Shown here in pieces: positions 53,139-63,088 of a stretch of DNA of 64,000 nt; the stretch's first letter is position 1; every line of letters begins with the position of its first letter. The position numbers were made by a program, and so were the translations under genes. The DNA comes from Tigriopus japonicus (Eukaryota > Arthropoda > Copepoda > Harpacticoida > Harpacticidae): assembly GCA_010645155.1 (NCBI GenBank), contig JAAGOF010000338.1, forward strand, positions 25,098 through 89,097. Direction: 5' to 3'. Under the pieces are notes generated by a model. It was given only the letters and a program-made list of their open reading frames with translations, made no database searches and was not told the origin of the DNA.

Positions 53139-53503
53139 NNNNNNNNNNNNNNNNNNNNNNNNNNNNNNNNNNNNNNNNNNNNNNNNNNNNNNNNNNNNNN
53201 NNNNNNNNNNNNNNNNNNNNNNNNNNNNNNNNNNNNNNNNNNNNNNNNNNNNNNNNNNNNNNNNNNNNNNNNNNNNNNNNNNNNNNNNNNNNNNNNNNNN
53301 NNNNNNNNNNNNNNNNNNNNNNNNNNNNNNNNNNNNNNNNNNNNNNNNNNNNNNNNNNNNNNNNNNNNNNNNNNNNNNNNNNNNNNNNNNNNNNNNNNNN
53401 NNNNNNNNNNNNNNNNNNNNNNNNNNNNNNNNNNNNNNNNNNNNNNNNNNNNNNNNNNNNNNNNNNNNNNNNNNNNNNNNNNNNNNNNNNNNNNNNNNNN
53501 NNN
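53139..53503. other. Assembly gap (365 N)
   Basis: Unknown bases. They hide the junction between the foldback element and the 3' end of Gypsy-1. Open frames reported across it are artefacts. Confidence 0.99.
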
Positions 53504-53581
53504 CAAGTTTTTCCCCCTACCCGCCCAGTCACCAGATCCCGTGCTCGCATTCTATCTGCACCGGCAGGGGAAAATGGGACA
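53504..53581 (+). pseudogene. Gypsy-1 pol C-terminus and polypurine tract
   Basis: A frame reading TRPVTRSRARILSAPAGENGT and then TGA resembles the basic C-terminal tail of a gypsy polyprotein. It overlaps GGCAGGGGAAAATGGGA (about 53563-53579), a polypurine tract directly before the 3' LTR, the site where plus-strand synthesis is primed. Confidence 0.6.
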
Positions 53582-53824
53582 TGATAAACCCTCCTCTGCT
53601 CCTGAGCAAACTTCAAATCAATTAACAAGAAACCGACACCATCCCAAATGACGAGACTGATCAGTTGTTCCAAGGAGGACGTGAGTCCCACAACGGCGAG
53701 GACGGACTGCGGACCTCGCAGGGTAAAATCTCTTTTGACTTATGCATTTTCTCATTATGTATATTAAGAACGTTTCCTGTAATAAAGGTTCTGTTACTAC
53801 GTAACTGCAACGCCTCCGGAATCA
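53582..53824 (+). mobile_element. Gypsy-1 3' LTR
   Basis: It starts TGATAAACCCTCCTC and ends CGCCTCCGGAATCA. It is 243 bp and differs from the uninterrupted parts of the 5' LTR at only a handful of positions. Both LTRs share AAATCTCTTTTGACTTATGC and TAATAAAGGTTCTG. No clear target duplication is visible between 48358-48362 and 53825-53829. Confidence 0.85.
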
Positions 53825-55344
53825 ATACAAATGTCAACCATGCAATTAATTGATGAGTCAAATGTGGAATTCAATAATGTTTTGGGTCATTTTTGTTATT
53901 GCTAGTGGTCACTTTCTTGAAAGCACTAAAGACGTTACTAGGTGACCATGCCTTGGATTTGAATACTAGAACTAGAAACTGTTTTGCCAATACATTGAAC
54001 AAGTCAGTAGTAAGAAGAACAGAAATTTAAGCTTTTGCGTTTTTTAGGGTTAATCCAATACATATATGGACAAAAAATAACTTGTTGCTTCAAGAATGAG
54101 TTTAAAAAAGTTGGCCTTGATTCACATGTTTGGTCACACTAACTGTCCGCTCAACAGTTGTGAGGGCGACATTTTCCTCATAAATTCAACGCATTCCGCC
54201 CCGCTTGCCAAATCAGCCTGACTAAACCTTGCACGCTTTCTAGTGATAAATACATGATCTAAGACTTGAACAAATGCCAAATTCAGTGAGACGATGGGTC
54301 GGATATTTAACTGAAACAATCACTAACGCATACTCGACCGACTGCGTGAAACCAAATTGCTTTTCTGTTGTGGCAGAGATCAAAGTGAGGTGTTCCCGTT
54401 TTTTTAATAGTTCCAGAACGATAAATCGCTTTCGAAGATATCTGAAAGAGCTCTCTCGGGTCGGAAACTGATGTTGGAACAAAGCTGAAGATGGCACAAT
54501 GGCACCCAATCTAGTCAAGGCCCACCATGAAAACAAACCAGTCGGTTTATGGGTGGGACTTAGGGATCTCGTTATTTTTTCAATTTTTTACATTTGTTAC
54601 TTAAACCATAACTTTTGTATTTTTAATGAGTTCCTAAATAAACAATCATCATTAGGACGGGCAAATAGTGTAAAAGATTTTTGGTAACATAAACCCATTT
54701 CTCTGCCTTTTTGCACTTTTTACCTTTATTTGCACTTTTTATTGACGATTTAGGCCAAAATTGACAAATTGTAAAGAAAATTTTAGGTTTTGAGAATCTT
54801 GTAACTTTTGAAAGAATTTTTAGTTTCAAGATCAAATTTTGAAGTAGTCAAAAAATGTTTGATTTACAATCAAACATTGAAGAAATATGTGCATTTCAGA
54901 CACAAACCTCGGAGTTTATTCTCCATCTTGGGTTTAACAATAGCATCCCATTCCCTGACTAAAGAATCTCATTGCATTCAACCAACAAATGTCAAACCTA
55001 AAGAAACTCAAGTTATGGTATTATGGTTATGGGAAGGATCTGACAAATAATGTACGTTGATTGTAGGCTTTGGTTTGATTGCCTACTAAGATCACTAGTT
55101 CTAAAGAAGGCCCTAATAAACGTGAAAACATCAAGCTAAGAATATATCAGTTTAGCAGTACACAGTGTTTAATTGACTTGGAGACATCATTTTTAAGTTC
55201 CAAAGATATTTGAGACTAGTTTTGAGGTGAAGAGACAACGCCACGTTTGAAATCGAGTTTTGGTGATTAGGTCACATGCCAAATATTGAAGTAACGTCAC
55301 TTCAACACATTTGTGAATATTTTCTTTGATTTTCTTTGATACAA
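53825..55344. other. Intergenic stretch between Gypsy-1 and a foldback element
   Basis: No gene is confirmed. Open frames at 54134-54319 (minus), 54240-54536 (minus) and 54274-54471 (plus) overlap in the same GC-richer patch and show no domain. If the YqaJ-type gene has 5' exons they could lie here, but none could be recognised. Confidence 0.35.
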
Positions 55345-55997
55345 TAGGACATGTATAAGGTTGCTTCAAGTGAGCGTTTTAAATCATTCCGCGGGCGGCA
55401 AAACAGGGCCGTTGGCTGTGCTGAGCTGCTCAGCCCATTTTGGCGAATCCAAGTTTTTCCCATTTTAACGTGCATTTGATGATTCTAGGTCCCTGGAAAC
55501 GATCTTAATTTTACGTTTTGATCCCTCTGCTTTCACTTGGTTGAAAATATGCCCAATTTGTTTGCTTGAAAATGATACAGAAAAGATTAGATCTTAACAG
55601 AAAGAAGCGTTAAAAAATATTAAATTTCTCTATATGTTAAGTATTTTGAAATATTGAAATGATTCTTTGGAACCCACTGAATAAATCCGCATCTTAATAT
55701 TAGTGTTTGGATCAATGTTAAGTCCTATTTTTGCAATAGCACAAGGCCTGCTTACTTGCTTTTAAATCAATCACCCTAATATTATTTTTTGCATATTATT
55801 GACCCAATTCCAGCCAAGGTATCCTTAAGTGAAATACCGATCGTTTCCAAGGACCTAGAATCATCAAATGCTCGTCAAAATGGGAAAAACTTGGATTCGC
55901 CAAAATGGGATGAGCAGCACAGCACAGCCAACGGCCCTGTTTTGCCGCCCGCGGAATGATTTAAAACGCTCACTTGGAGCAACCTTGTGCATGTCTA
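55345..55997. mobile_element. Foldback element F650, copy 2
   Basis: The left arm (55345-55503) starts TAGGACATGTATAAGGTTGC. The right arm (about 55840-55997) is its near-perfect reverse complement, ending GCAACCTTGTGCATGTCTA. Arms of about 155 bp contain ATTCCGCGGGCGGCAAAAC and TTTTGGCGAATCCAAG. The ~340-bp AT-rich centre is unique to the family. There is no coding capacity. No clean target duplication was seen. Confidence 0.88.
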
Positions 55998-56386
55998 ATT
56001 GCACATTACAAAGGCACATGTGGGTCTTGGGTTGTCTTAAGTATTCGTGAAATCTATTTTTCCGTGCAGTTTTCAATGGCTATCATAGAAGAATATTCTC
56101 AAAGGTGGAAACCGACTTTGGTATATTAGAACAACGGTATTAGAACAACAAGGTTTTGACATCATTTTAGGCATAGACAACTATTAGACCATATTAGAAC
56201 AACGGCTCATTAGATTTCGACAATATCATAGGTATAGACAACCATTAGACTACCTTAAGAATGGAAAATTCAGAAAATTGTTTTCTGGTGTATTTTAAAT
56301 GACTTTATATCCTTTCTTTGTTGTGACTAGAGCTCTAATTGTGACTTAATTAGTACAACTCAATTACTTTTGCTGCATTGTCTCTT
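55998..56386. other. Intergenic spacer
   Basis: There is a local duplication: ATTAGAACAACGG with GACAACTATTAGAC/GACAACCATTAGAC occurs twice or more at 56125-56255. Otherwise no feature is recognised. Confidence 0.5.
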
Positions 56387-56391
56387 CACCT

Positions 56392-56516
56392 TGGAGTATA
56401 GGCGTGGCCAGAACGAGGGCGGAGGACGGAAGTGAACACGTGTCTTTTATGAGAACAAGTATGTGACTCTTTATTCAGCTGAGCACAGATATAGTTACCG
56501 ACTGGAGAATACCACA
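56392..56516 (-). mobile_element. Gypsy-2 3' LTR (125 bp)
   Basis: On the minus strand it reads TGTGGTATTCTCCAGTCGG to TATACTCCA, with GAATAAAGAG inside. It is preceded (minus sense) by the polypurine tract TTGGGGGGAGG. The 5-bp target duplication CACCT (plus strand) lies at 56387-56391 and 59183-59187. The LTR is short for a gypsy element. Confidence 0.85.
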
Positions 56517-56691
56517 CCTCCCCCCAATTATCAAAACGTCTTGAAGATAAATTCATTATAGCAAATAAAAAAAAAAATGTGATTTCCTCATGACTCTTGG
56601 CTTGCTCCATTGATGTTTAACTATGCGCGCGGAAGTAGTTCATTGTTCAGTCACCACGCTTTCATTTCGGTTCGAAGGATCCATCCCTCAA

Positions 56692-58260
56692 TCAGATATC
56701 GAAAAGGACACGGCGAATCCGAAGGCTTCGGCGAGGGATCATCAGTCTATTCGCTTCGGGAACAATTGGAACGGGAGGCGGATGGACACCATGGGCTTGC
56801 TCAATGGGAGCGAGTCGTAGAAAACGACGGTTCCGGATGAACTGCCCGGCGGGGGTGTCCACAGTGTAGGACCGACCGGATTTGGAGATTTCTCGTACTG
56901 TTCCCGCGTTGAAAGACCACTCTTTGTGAATCGGGTGTTGTATGTGGACACGATCACCCACTTTTAAAGGGGTTAATGTGTGTCCAGGTGCAGCGGCTAC
57001 CCTCCGCTTGTCGATCTCCTTTCTGGCCGATTTCACATCGTTTCGTAATTCCGGTTGGAATTCGGTAGAGCGTGCGCTCGGAAGGCGTGTTCGGAGATGT
57101 CGGCCGAAGAATCCCGCTGCGGGTGAATGACCGTCCGCTCGTGGCATTGAGCGCCATTCGAGAAAGGCCTCCCGAAAATCCGTTCCGTCCACGCCATTCA
57201 TTTTCTTGAGCAAGCCTTTGACTTGCTTGACGGCCGCTTCCACCAGGCCGTTGCTTCGGGGGTTATACGGGGAGCTGGTCTCGACAAGGATGCCAAACTC
57301 GAAGCATAACTCGACAAATTTTCGTCGGAATTGAGGTCCACCATCACTCTTGATAAGCCGTGGGAAACCAAACTCGTTGAACCAAGATCTCAATTTACTC
57401 CAGATTGATTCCGTCGAGATCGAGCTCATCATGGCTACGAAAGGGTATCCACTGAACCTGTCGACCATGACCAAGAACGTTTTCCCCTCCAATTCAAACA
57501 AGTCGACGGAGACGGCTTCCATGGGTGCAGAAGTGATCTCAATCCCAGACAAGATCGGTTCAGCGGCTTGTGACGGTAAGGCTTTAACGCAGACCGAACA
57601 TCTGCGAATCCAATGATCGATCTCATTAATCATTCCCGGCCAATAATAAAGTTGTTTGGCCAACTCTGTGGTTTTCGTTATTCCAGAATGAGATAGATGT
57701 ATCAACTCTAAAAGTTTTCGTCTTGCCGGTCGAGGAACCACCAATCGCTCACCCAGCAGCACCAATCCTTTTTCGGCTCCCTCACCAATTCGTAACTCAT
57801 CAATGACCCCTTTGTATGGAGAGAGAGCACGAGGGAGTGGGTAACCACGCTCAATACAATCACGAATTTTGTTGTAATCGTCGTCGGTGTTGTTGGAAAT
57901 GATTATGAAGGACGGGTCGAATCCGAAATGGTCGCGCACAAAGCCACCTCTAAGGTGGGGTCCGCGGCGAAAACGGGAAATCGGCTCAGAGTATCGGCGA
58001 TCAGGTGACTCTTGCCCGCTGACCATGTGACGGAAAACGAAAACTGGTTTAGATTTTCGCACAGTCGTTGAAGACGTGTATTATTGAGGGAGGCCAGCGG
58101 CTTTCCAAAGACACCAAGCAAAGGGCGATGATCCGTGAAGACCTCGAACTCTGGCATGCCGCGAAGGTAAAAAGAACACTTTTGAACCGCAAACCAGATT
58201 GCGCTTAATTCCAGTTCTATTGTGGCGTAGTTCTTTTGAGCTGGGGAGAGTGCGCATCCA
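56692..58260 (-). pseudogene. Gypsy-2 RNase H and integrase
   Basis: Minus strand. RNase H (58260-57910) has SPAQKNYATIELELSA, FEVFTDHRPLLGVF and SHLIADTLSRFP. After a frame change near 57905-57960 a 390-residue integrase runs to 56692. The H2C2 zinc finger is at HLSHSG...RRCSVC. The catalytic core has VSVDLFELEG (Asp), IKSDGGPQFRRKF (Asp) and YNPRSNGLVEAAVKQ (Glu). A C-terminal SH3-like region follows (KVGDRVHIQHP, SYTVDT). The integrase triad is intact. The upstream half of pol is not continuous with it: at about 58260 the sequence switches to the plus strand. Confidence 0.88.
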
Positions 58261-58262
58261 AA

Positions 58263-59085
58263 GCATTACCTGACTCTGGAGCCGCTCGTACCTTGATCCC
58301 CATGATGGCATGTCCTAAGGGTACCCATTTGGATCCGTTACTAACGGTTTTGACCGCCGCAAATGGCACTTACCTCAGGAACCTGGGCAAGTTCAACTTT
58401 AGCTGCCAGGCTAAGAATGGCCCTAGCACGATTGTCTCCGCAGCCGTCTCCCCGGACATATCGGTCCCATTGATTGGGAGAAATGACTTAATGGCTCTGG
58501 GAATCCTCCCGCGTGATTTCCCAGCCGTCCATCAGTGCAATACAATCACGGCAACTGTGGGCATGAATGATGCAAAGGAGGTGTTAAAAAACCAGTTCAA
58601 GTCAACAAACTGTCCACCCATAAAACCACTCTCAAACGTGCAAATAACAGATATTGAGAGAGCGGCGGCAAGGATTGAAGGTATTGTGGACAATGATGTG
58701 AAACGGGTGCGGAAGTTTCTCTTTAGTTCAGCCGATGTTTTGGTCTCATCTTTGGGCGACGCTGCAGGCTCCATGAAAGGCGAACCCATGAAAATTGAAA
58801 TCGATGAGAATAAAATTTTTAAACCCTATCACGTTACAACTGCTCGCTCTATTCCAATTCATCACCAACAAGCTGCTTCTAAACTCCGCGATGAATTAGT
58901 GCAGGCTAAGATGATGGTCCGTTGTCCAGAAAATACAGATTGGTGTGCACCAGCCCATTTTGTACCCAAATTGGACGGGAACGTTAGAATGGTTATCGAT
59001 TACAGAAAGTTAAATCAAGCAACAAAACGACCAGTGCATCCATTCTCTTCTGTTCCCGACCTGATGCATCAAATTCTCCGGTGTA
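58263..59085 (+). pseudogene. Gypsy-2 protease and RT start, inverted within the element
   Basis: Plus strand frame: aspartic protease ALPDSGAARTLIP (about 58263-58300), then LIGRNDLMALGIL. A linker follows, then the start of RT: WCAPAHFVPKLDGNVRMVID and YRKLNQATKRPVHPFSSVPD. RT breaks off before its palm/YxDD motifs, where LTR sequence starts at 59086. In a normal element this segment would be on the minus strand, upstream of the RNase H. It is therefore inverted in place, with the middle of RT lost. Confidence 0.85.
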
Positions 59086-59182
59086 CGGAGGACGGAAGTG
59101 AAGACGTGTCTTTTATGAGAACAAGTATGTGACTCTTTATTCAGCTGTGCACAGATATAGTTACCGACTGGAGAATACCACA
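59086..59182 (-). mobile_element. Gypsy-2 5' LTR, truncated
   Basis: This matches the first 97 bp (minus sense) of the 125-bp LTR at 56392-56516. The last ~28 bp, the primer binding site and gag are missing. The outer edge is intact and followed by the CACCT target duplication (59183-59187). Confidence 0.85.
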
Positions 59183-59187
59183 CACCT

Positions 59188-59467
59188 CAAAACTAGTTTC
59201 AAATGTCTTTGAAACTTATAATTGACTTCTCTGGCTCAATTAAGCGCCGTGGGTACTCTGACTATGAATGGCTTTTTAAGTCCAAATGCAAATTATTTGC
59301 TCTTTTTTTGCTTTTTTGCACTTTCAACCTTTTTCTGCACTTTGTTTCGCACTTTTGGGTACACTTTTCTGCAACTTTTGGTAACTAAAAGGGTAAATTT
59401 ATTTGCACTTTCTGCCCGTCCCTAATCGTCATCATTACTTTGTAAAAAGTTATGAATGTTGGATGCT
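59188..59467. other. AT-rich spacer with TTTGCACTTT words
   Basis: The words TTTTTGCAC and GCACTTT recur at 59300-59420. Similar words with GACGGGCAAATA/TGCCCGTCC occur, inverted, near 54655-54760. This is probably a diverged interspersed repeat. Confidence 0.4.
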
Positions 59468-59951
59468 GAAGGTTGCTTCAAGTGAGCTTTTAAATCTTAC
59501 CGCTAGCGGAAACACAGGTCACGACTGAATATCGACCTGATATCTTAGCTAAAAGTTGCGCGCGCAACCACAAAGGTTGCGTGATTTCCGTGAGTTACAT
59601 TGCGTTGTGATCGAGATTTATATTTTGTGGAGTACGATTTAAATGCACATTATGCAATCAAACTCAATCACAGTGCACTGTCACTCACGAAACACTAGCT
59701 ACATTTGAGGTTGCGCGCACAACTAACAATAAAGATATCGGGTCGAGATTCAGTCGTGAATCGCTTCCAAGTTTGTAGAATCATTGAATGAACACTTAGA
59801 TAGAAAAAAACTTGGTTTCGCCAAAATGGGCTGGGCGACTCAGCACCCTCAGCACCCTCCAACAGGGCCCCCAACGGCCCTGTTTACCGCTAGCGGTAAG
59901 ATTTAGAACGCTCACTTGAGGCAGGAATATCCCTGCTTGAGGCAACCTTAA
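59468..59951. mobile_element. Foldback element related to F650, with a nested foldback
   Basis: The left arm AAGGTTGCTTCAAGTGAGC, then AAATCTTACCGCTAGCGG, is mirrored at 59898-59951. The right half also carries AAACTTGGTTTCGCCAAAAT and AACGGCCCTGTTTACCGC as in F650. The left arm is interrupted after AACACAGG by the smaller element at 59519-59759. Confidence 0.75.
59519..59759. mobile_element. Nested small foldback element (241 bp)
   Basis: The left end TCACGACTGAATATCGACC, then TGATATC and AGTTGCGCGCGCAACC, is the imperfect reverse complement of the right end (GGTTGCGCGCACAACT, GATATCGGGTCGAGATTCAG, TCGTGA). There is no coding capacity. It lies inside another foldback element. Confidence 0.75.
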
Positions 59952-60360
59952 GCCAAGAAGCACTGGAATCATGGAGTGGGAGGCTAGCAATGAGAATAAT
60001 GATTTCCAGTAAGAACAATTCAATTACGTTCTTCTGCAAATGAGACCTTGCATATGTTGACAAGAATACGTATTTCAATTTTCAGCTCAATCGAACATCG
60101 GAGTCAAAAGTTATGCTCACTCAAAGTTCAGTGCAAATCCTACCAAGAATGAAATTCATTCTATGCTCTCTTCAGTACTTGAGTTTGAGAAAGCATAACT
60201 TTTCACTCCGGCATTCCATTGGGCTGAAGCTTCAAATACGTGTTCTTCTCAATGTAACCCAGGTCTCATTTGCACAAGAACGCAAATGGTTCATTTCTGT
60301 TGGAAATCACATTTCTCATTGCTAGCCTCCCACTCCATGATTTCCGTGCTTCTTGCTTAA
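59948..60360. repeat. Long palindrome, ~200-bp arms, almost no loop
   Basis: TTAAGCCAAGAAGCAC, ATCATGGAGTGGGAGGCTAG, CAATGAGAA, CAAATGAGACC, AGAATACGTATTT and AAAAGTTATGCT on the left return as reverse complements on the right down to the centre near 60154. Arm identity is imperfect but continuous. A transcript would fold into one long hairpin. It directly abuts the preceding foldback. Confidence 0.85.
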
Positions 60361-60651
60361 GCATTCCACATCGGAGTCTAGTATTTCAGCCTGAACTGAT
60401 TTTGAATGTTTGATAGATTGTCGAGTAAATAATCTTTGAAAATAGTTCTGGTAGCTCCCATTTATTAACAACATCTGAGATATTTAACACTTTCATGATC
60501 GCAATGAATTGTTGAATGAGGAAAAGAACCTTGGCCTGTAAGTCAAAGGTGCCTTTTGGAAAGGCAAAACACATCTTAGGTTAATATTCCGAAAGTGTGA
60601 TAATGTCACAAAATAAAGGCTCCAAATATAAAAGCTAGAGGAGGCTATATG
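60361..60651. other. Spacer, no feature recognised
   Basis: This is AT-rich sequence between the palindrome and the mariner remnant. Nothing else is supported. Confidence 0.4.
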
Positions 60652-60653
60652 TA

Positions 60654-61390
60654 CCGGGTGCGGAGTTTGATCTCGGACACTTTAAAAACTGAGTTTTTAC
60701 ATTTAATAAAAGCATTTTTTTTAAATCCCGCTTTTTTGGGAGGTTGCAACAATCAAGCACTTTCTTTATATGCGCTTGTGTTGTGCAGTTTAAAGTGACC
60801 AAAATAAAACAACATTACATGACAGAATTACGGCAAAAAATCTTTGCGCGGATTGAGGCCGGTGACACGTCCACCGCCATTTCATGAAACTTTGGAGTGG
60901 CAAGAAGCACCGTTTATAACATTAAAAAGTTACATGAAGAGTCTGGTGGCTTCACAAAGCGTCATGGAGGCGGTAGGAGGCGGACAGCGCGGACTCCAGC
61001 TCTTATCGAAGCTGTTCGGGCTGAAGTAGTTTGATGTAGTCTGAATTTTCTGGCCGCCATCCAGCCCCAACCTGAATCCCTTGGACTACCACGTGTGGAC
61101 GCATGTTGAGGAGAGGGCCTGCAACGTCACCCATCCCAATATTGAAGCCCTGAAGACCAGCATCAACCGGGACGCCATGTCCGAGGCCAACTTCGTCAAC
61201 GCCATGCGCGCCTTCCGTCCCCGCCTACAACGCTGCGTTGACAAAAATGGGGGAGTTTTTGAAAAAAAAAATATTATAATTATGCTTAACATTTTTTGTT
61301 GATAATTTTTTTTGCCATGCCTCTTATTTCTGTATTAAATCTCTTTAAAGTTAACTTTCTTAAGTGTCTGAGATCAATTACTGCACCCGG
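60654..61390 (+). mobile_element. maT-type mariner element, internally deleted
   Basis: The termini are inverted repeats: left CCGGGTGCGGAGTTTGATCT, then CGGACAC; right (reverse complement) CCGGGTGCAGTAATTGATCT, then CAGACAC. TA lies on both sides (60652-60653, 61391-61392). The transposase N-terminus starts at ATG 60819 with the helix-turn-helix region RIEAGDTSTAIS, stop, NFGVARSTVYNIKK. The arginine-rich GRRRTARTPALIEAVRA hinge follows. At about 61030 it jumps to the C-terminal catalytic end (SPNLNPLDYHVWTHVEE, AMRAFRPRLQRCVDKNGG). About two thirds of the catalytic domain, including the first catalytic residues, is missing. At 737 bp it is about half the length of a complete element. Confidence 0.88.
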
Positions 61391-61517
61391 TACATGTGAT
61401 ATTTACAATAAAAATCGATCTCCAGATGTAAATAGATATGGAGACACAACGATAAAGATCTCCGCTCATCACGACCGAAAAACTTCCTCGGGATTGGCCT
61501 CTTCTGTGGATGAATAC

Positions 61518-61525
61518 TATAAAAA
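61518..61525 (+). promoter_or_regulatory. TATA box of the secreted-protein gene
   Basis: TATAAAAA lies 89 bp upstream of the ATG at 61607. A start site about 30 bp downstream would fall at ATTCAATT (about 61553), which resembles an arthropod initiator. The mariner element ends about 130 bp upstream. Confidence 0.6.
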
Positions 61526-61606
61526 GATGTGAGTTCTAGAAGATATGGAACACATTCAATTTGACGGATAGTTGACGTTGACAGACAACTTTCACAACAC
61601 CACAAA

Positions 61607-61667
61607 ATGAAGCATTTTCTAATTGCAACTAGCATTCTTTTGGCTTTGGCGAGTGCTAGCCCTTTGG
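61607..61667 (+). CDS. Secreted protein gene, exon 1 (signal peptide)
   Basis: ATG at 61607 in good context (ACAAAATGAAG) encodes MKHFLIATSILLALASASPL, a classical signal peptide: basic start, hydrophobic core, and small residues A-S-A at the likely cleavage site. The exon ends in phase 1 with a perfect donor (TTGG|GTAAGT, intron from 61668). A TATA box lies 89 bp upstream. The next exon in matching phase is at 63901. The gene runs off the right edge, so its family cannot be told; small secreted enzymes or cuticle-type proteins commonly have such a first exon. Confidence 0.7.
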
Positions 61668-62653
61668 GTAAGTCTTTTTTTACTTATGACATTTTAAAAC
61701 GACACATTGGTATGATTAAAACGTTTTGGTCATGGTTATTAGTCAATTAGCCTACTGTGTAGAGAGGTAGAATATTCCTCAAATCGGCACTGGGACACCA
61801 TCTGTTTTTAGTGTTTCCAGTTTATGAGCCATACACCAATAGAAGTGCAGCTGATTTTTCAAATTTTCAAATTTAGCGCCCTCATTTTGGTACTGTTGTC
61901 GTAACCACGGGAGAAGCTAAGCGTGGACAAACCACAGATCATGTGGGACAAACAGGCAGGGTTACAACTGACCAAAACAATGATGAAATGATTTTGAACA
62001 GAATCGAAAGGAATTGTGGCTTGTGTTTTATAATCAAAGTCAGTACTTGGCATGGTTAAATGCGCAACAGAAATTTCCTCGTTTAGTGACAAAATTTATC
62101 CCACTATTAAGATGGCATATTGCAAAAGAAATATTCTTGTCAGTGTAGTAGTGGGTCACGGATTGTTTGTCCCCGCTTTTTTCCTCCATGGTCTAGCGTC
62201 AGCACACCGTTTTGGTGGAAAATTTGAACCACTTCATTTGCCCTAATCTAGTGCATTACTCTGCTCTTTTGCATGTTAATTAATGGACCAGGCTAACTCA
62301 AACTCAGTACTAAACAGAATATAGAGAAACCAACAACTTTTAATAATTTCTGTTCTTTATGAGTACTTTTGTATTCTAAATTTTGGAGAAACTGGAGGAG
62401 CTTTGATCATGGTAGTCTTTGCAACAATTGTGGCGCAGTCTGATTGGCCCACGCAACTAAAAAATCGTGCCAGTACTTTACACGTTGGTAAGGAGCAAGA
62501 ACAATTTTGCCATGATTATTTTGACGGACCTATGTACATTAGCGAATTGTGGCACAAAGTTTTTTGTGAACTCTGGATATCGTTGACTTGAGTACAATCC
62601 TGAACAATGGGTGAGGCATCGCGTAGTGAGAGCTGCATCGATTTGTCGTGCAA
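61668..62653 (+). other. Intron 1 of the secreted-protein gene, left part
   Basis: No further exon is convincing in this stretch. Open frames at 61859-62092 and 62403-62591 lack splice signals and domains. The intron extends to 63900 and includes two MITEs listed separately. Confidence 0.5.
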
Positions 62654-62983
62654 TTAACCTTGATCAAAATTTCAGCTGATTCCACAAAATAAGCGCCTCT
62701 TGCAGTCAGATTCAGACATAGTTGCCAGCTAGAGAGTGGGTTTTAATGCCACCTTTGGCAAAACTGTGGTGAAATAGGTTTTTCCTTAGATGTTTACATT
62801 TCTTTGCAATGGTATTATGATATCAAACTCCAACATTTCGGAGAAATGTTGATGTCAAGAAAATCTCTAACGGTTTGTCAACGAGTGGCATTAAAACACA
62901 CTCGCTAGCTGGCAACTATGTCTCAATCTGACCGCAAGAGGCGCTTATTTTGTGGAATCAGCTGAAATTTTGTGCAGGGTTCA
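62654..62983. mobile_element. Foldback MITE FB330, copy 2
   Basis: It is 330 bp, the same length and orientation as 7219-7548, with the same ~90-100 bp arms (TTCAGCTGATTCCACAAAAT, TGGCATTAAAACACACTCG). By eye it differs from copy 1 by scattered substitutions. It lies within the first intron of the secreted-protein gene. Confidence 0.88.
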
Positions 62984-63088
62984 TTGGCTTGAGTTCGACC
63001 CCGCCTGACTGCCCCCCACAGACCATATAATGGCATTATATGATCTGTGCTGCCCCCCTTCAAAAATTTATTCTTTGGAGTCTACCAC

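Noticed and set aside
53116..53691. Long open frames on both strands across the 365-N gap
   Set aside because: Artefacts of the gap; the real content is a foldback arm on the left and the Gypsy-1 3' end on the right.
54134..54536. Overlapping open frames on both strands that might be upstream exons of the YqaJ-type gene
   Set aside because: No nuclease or SWIM-type motif and no consistent splice sites.
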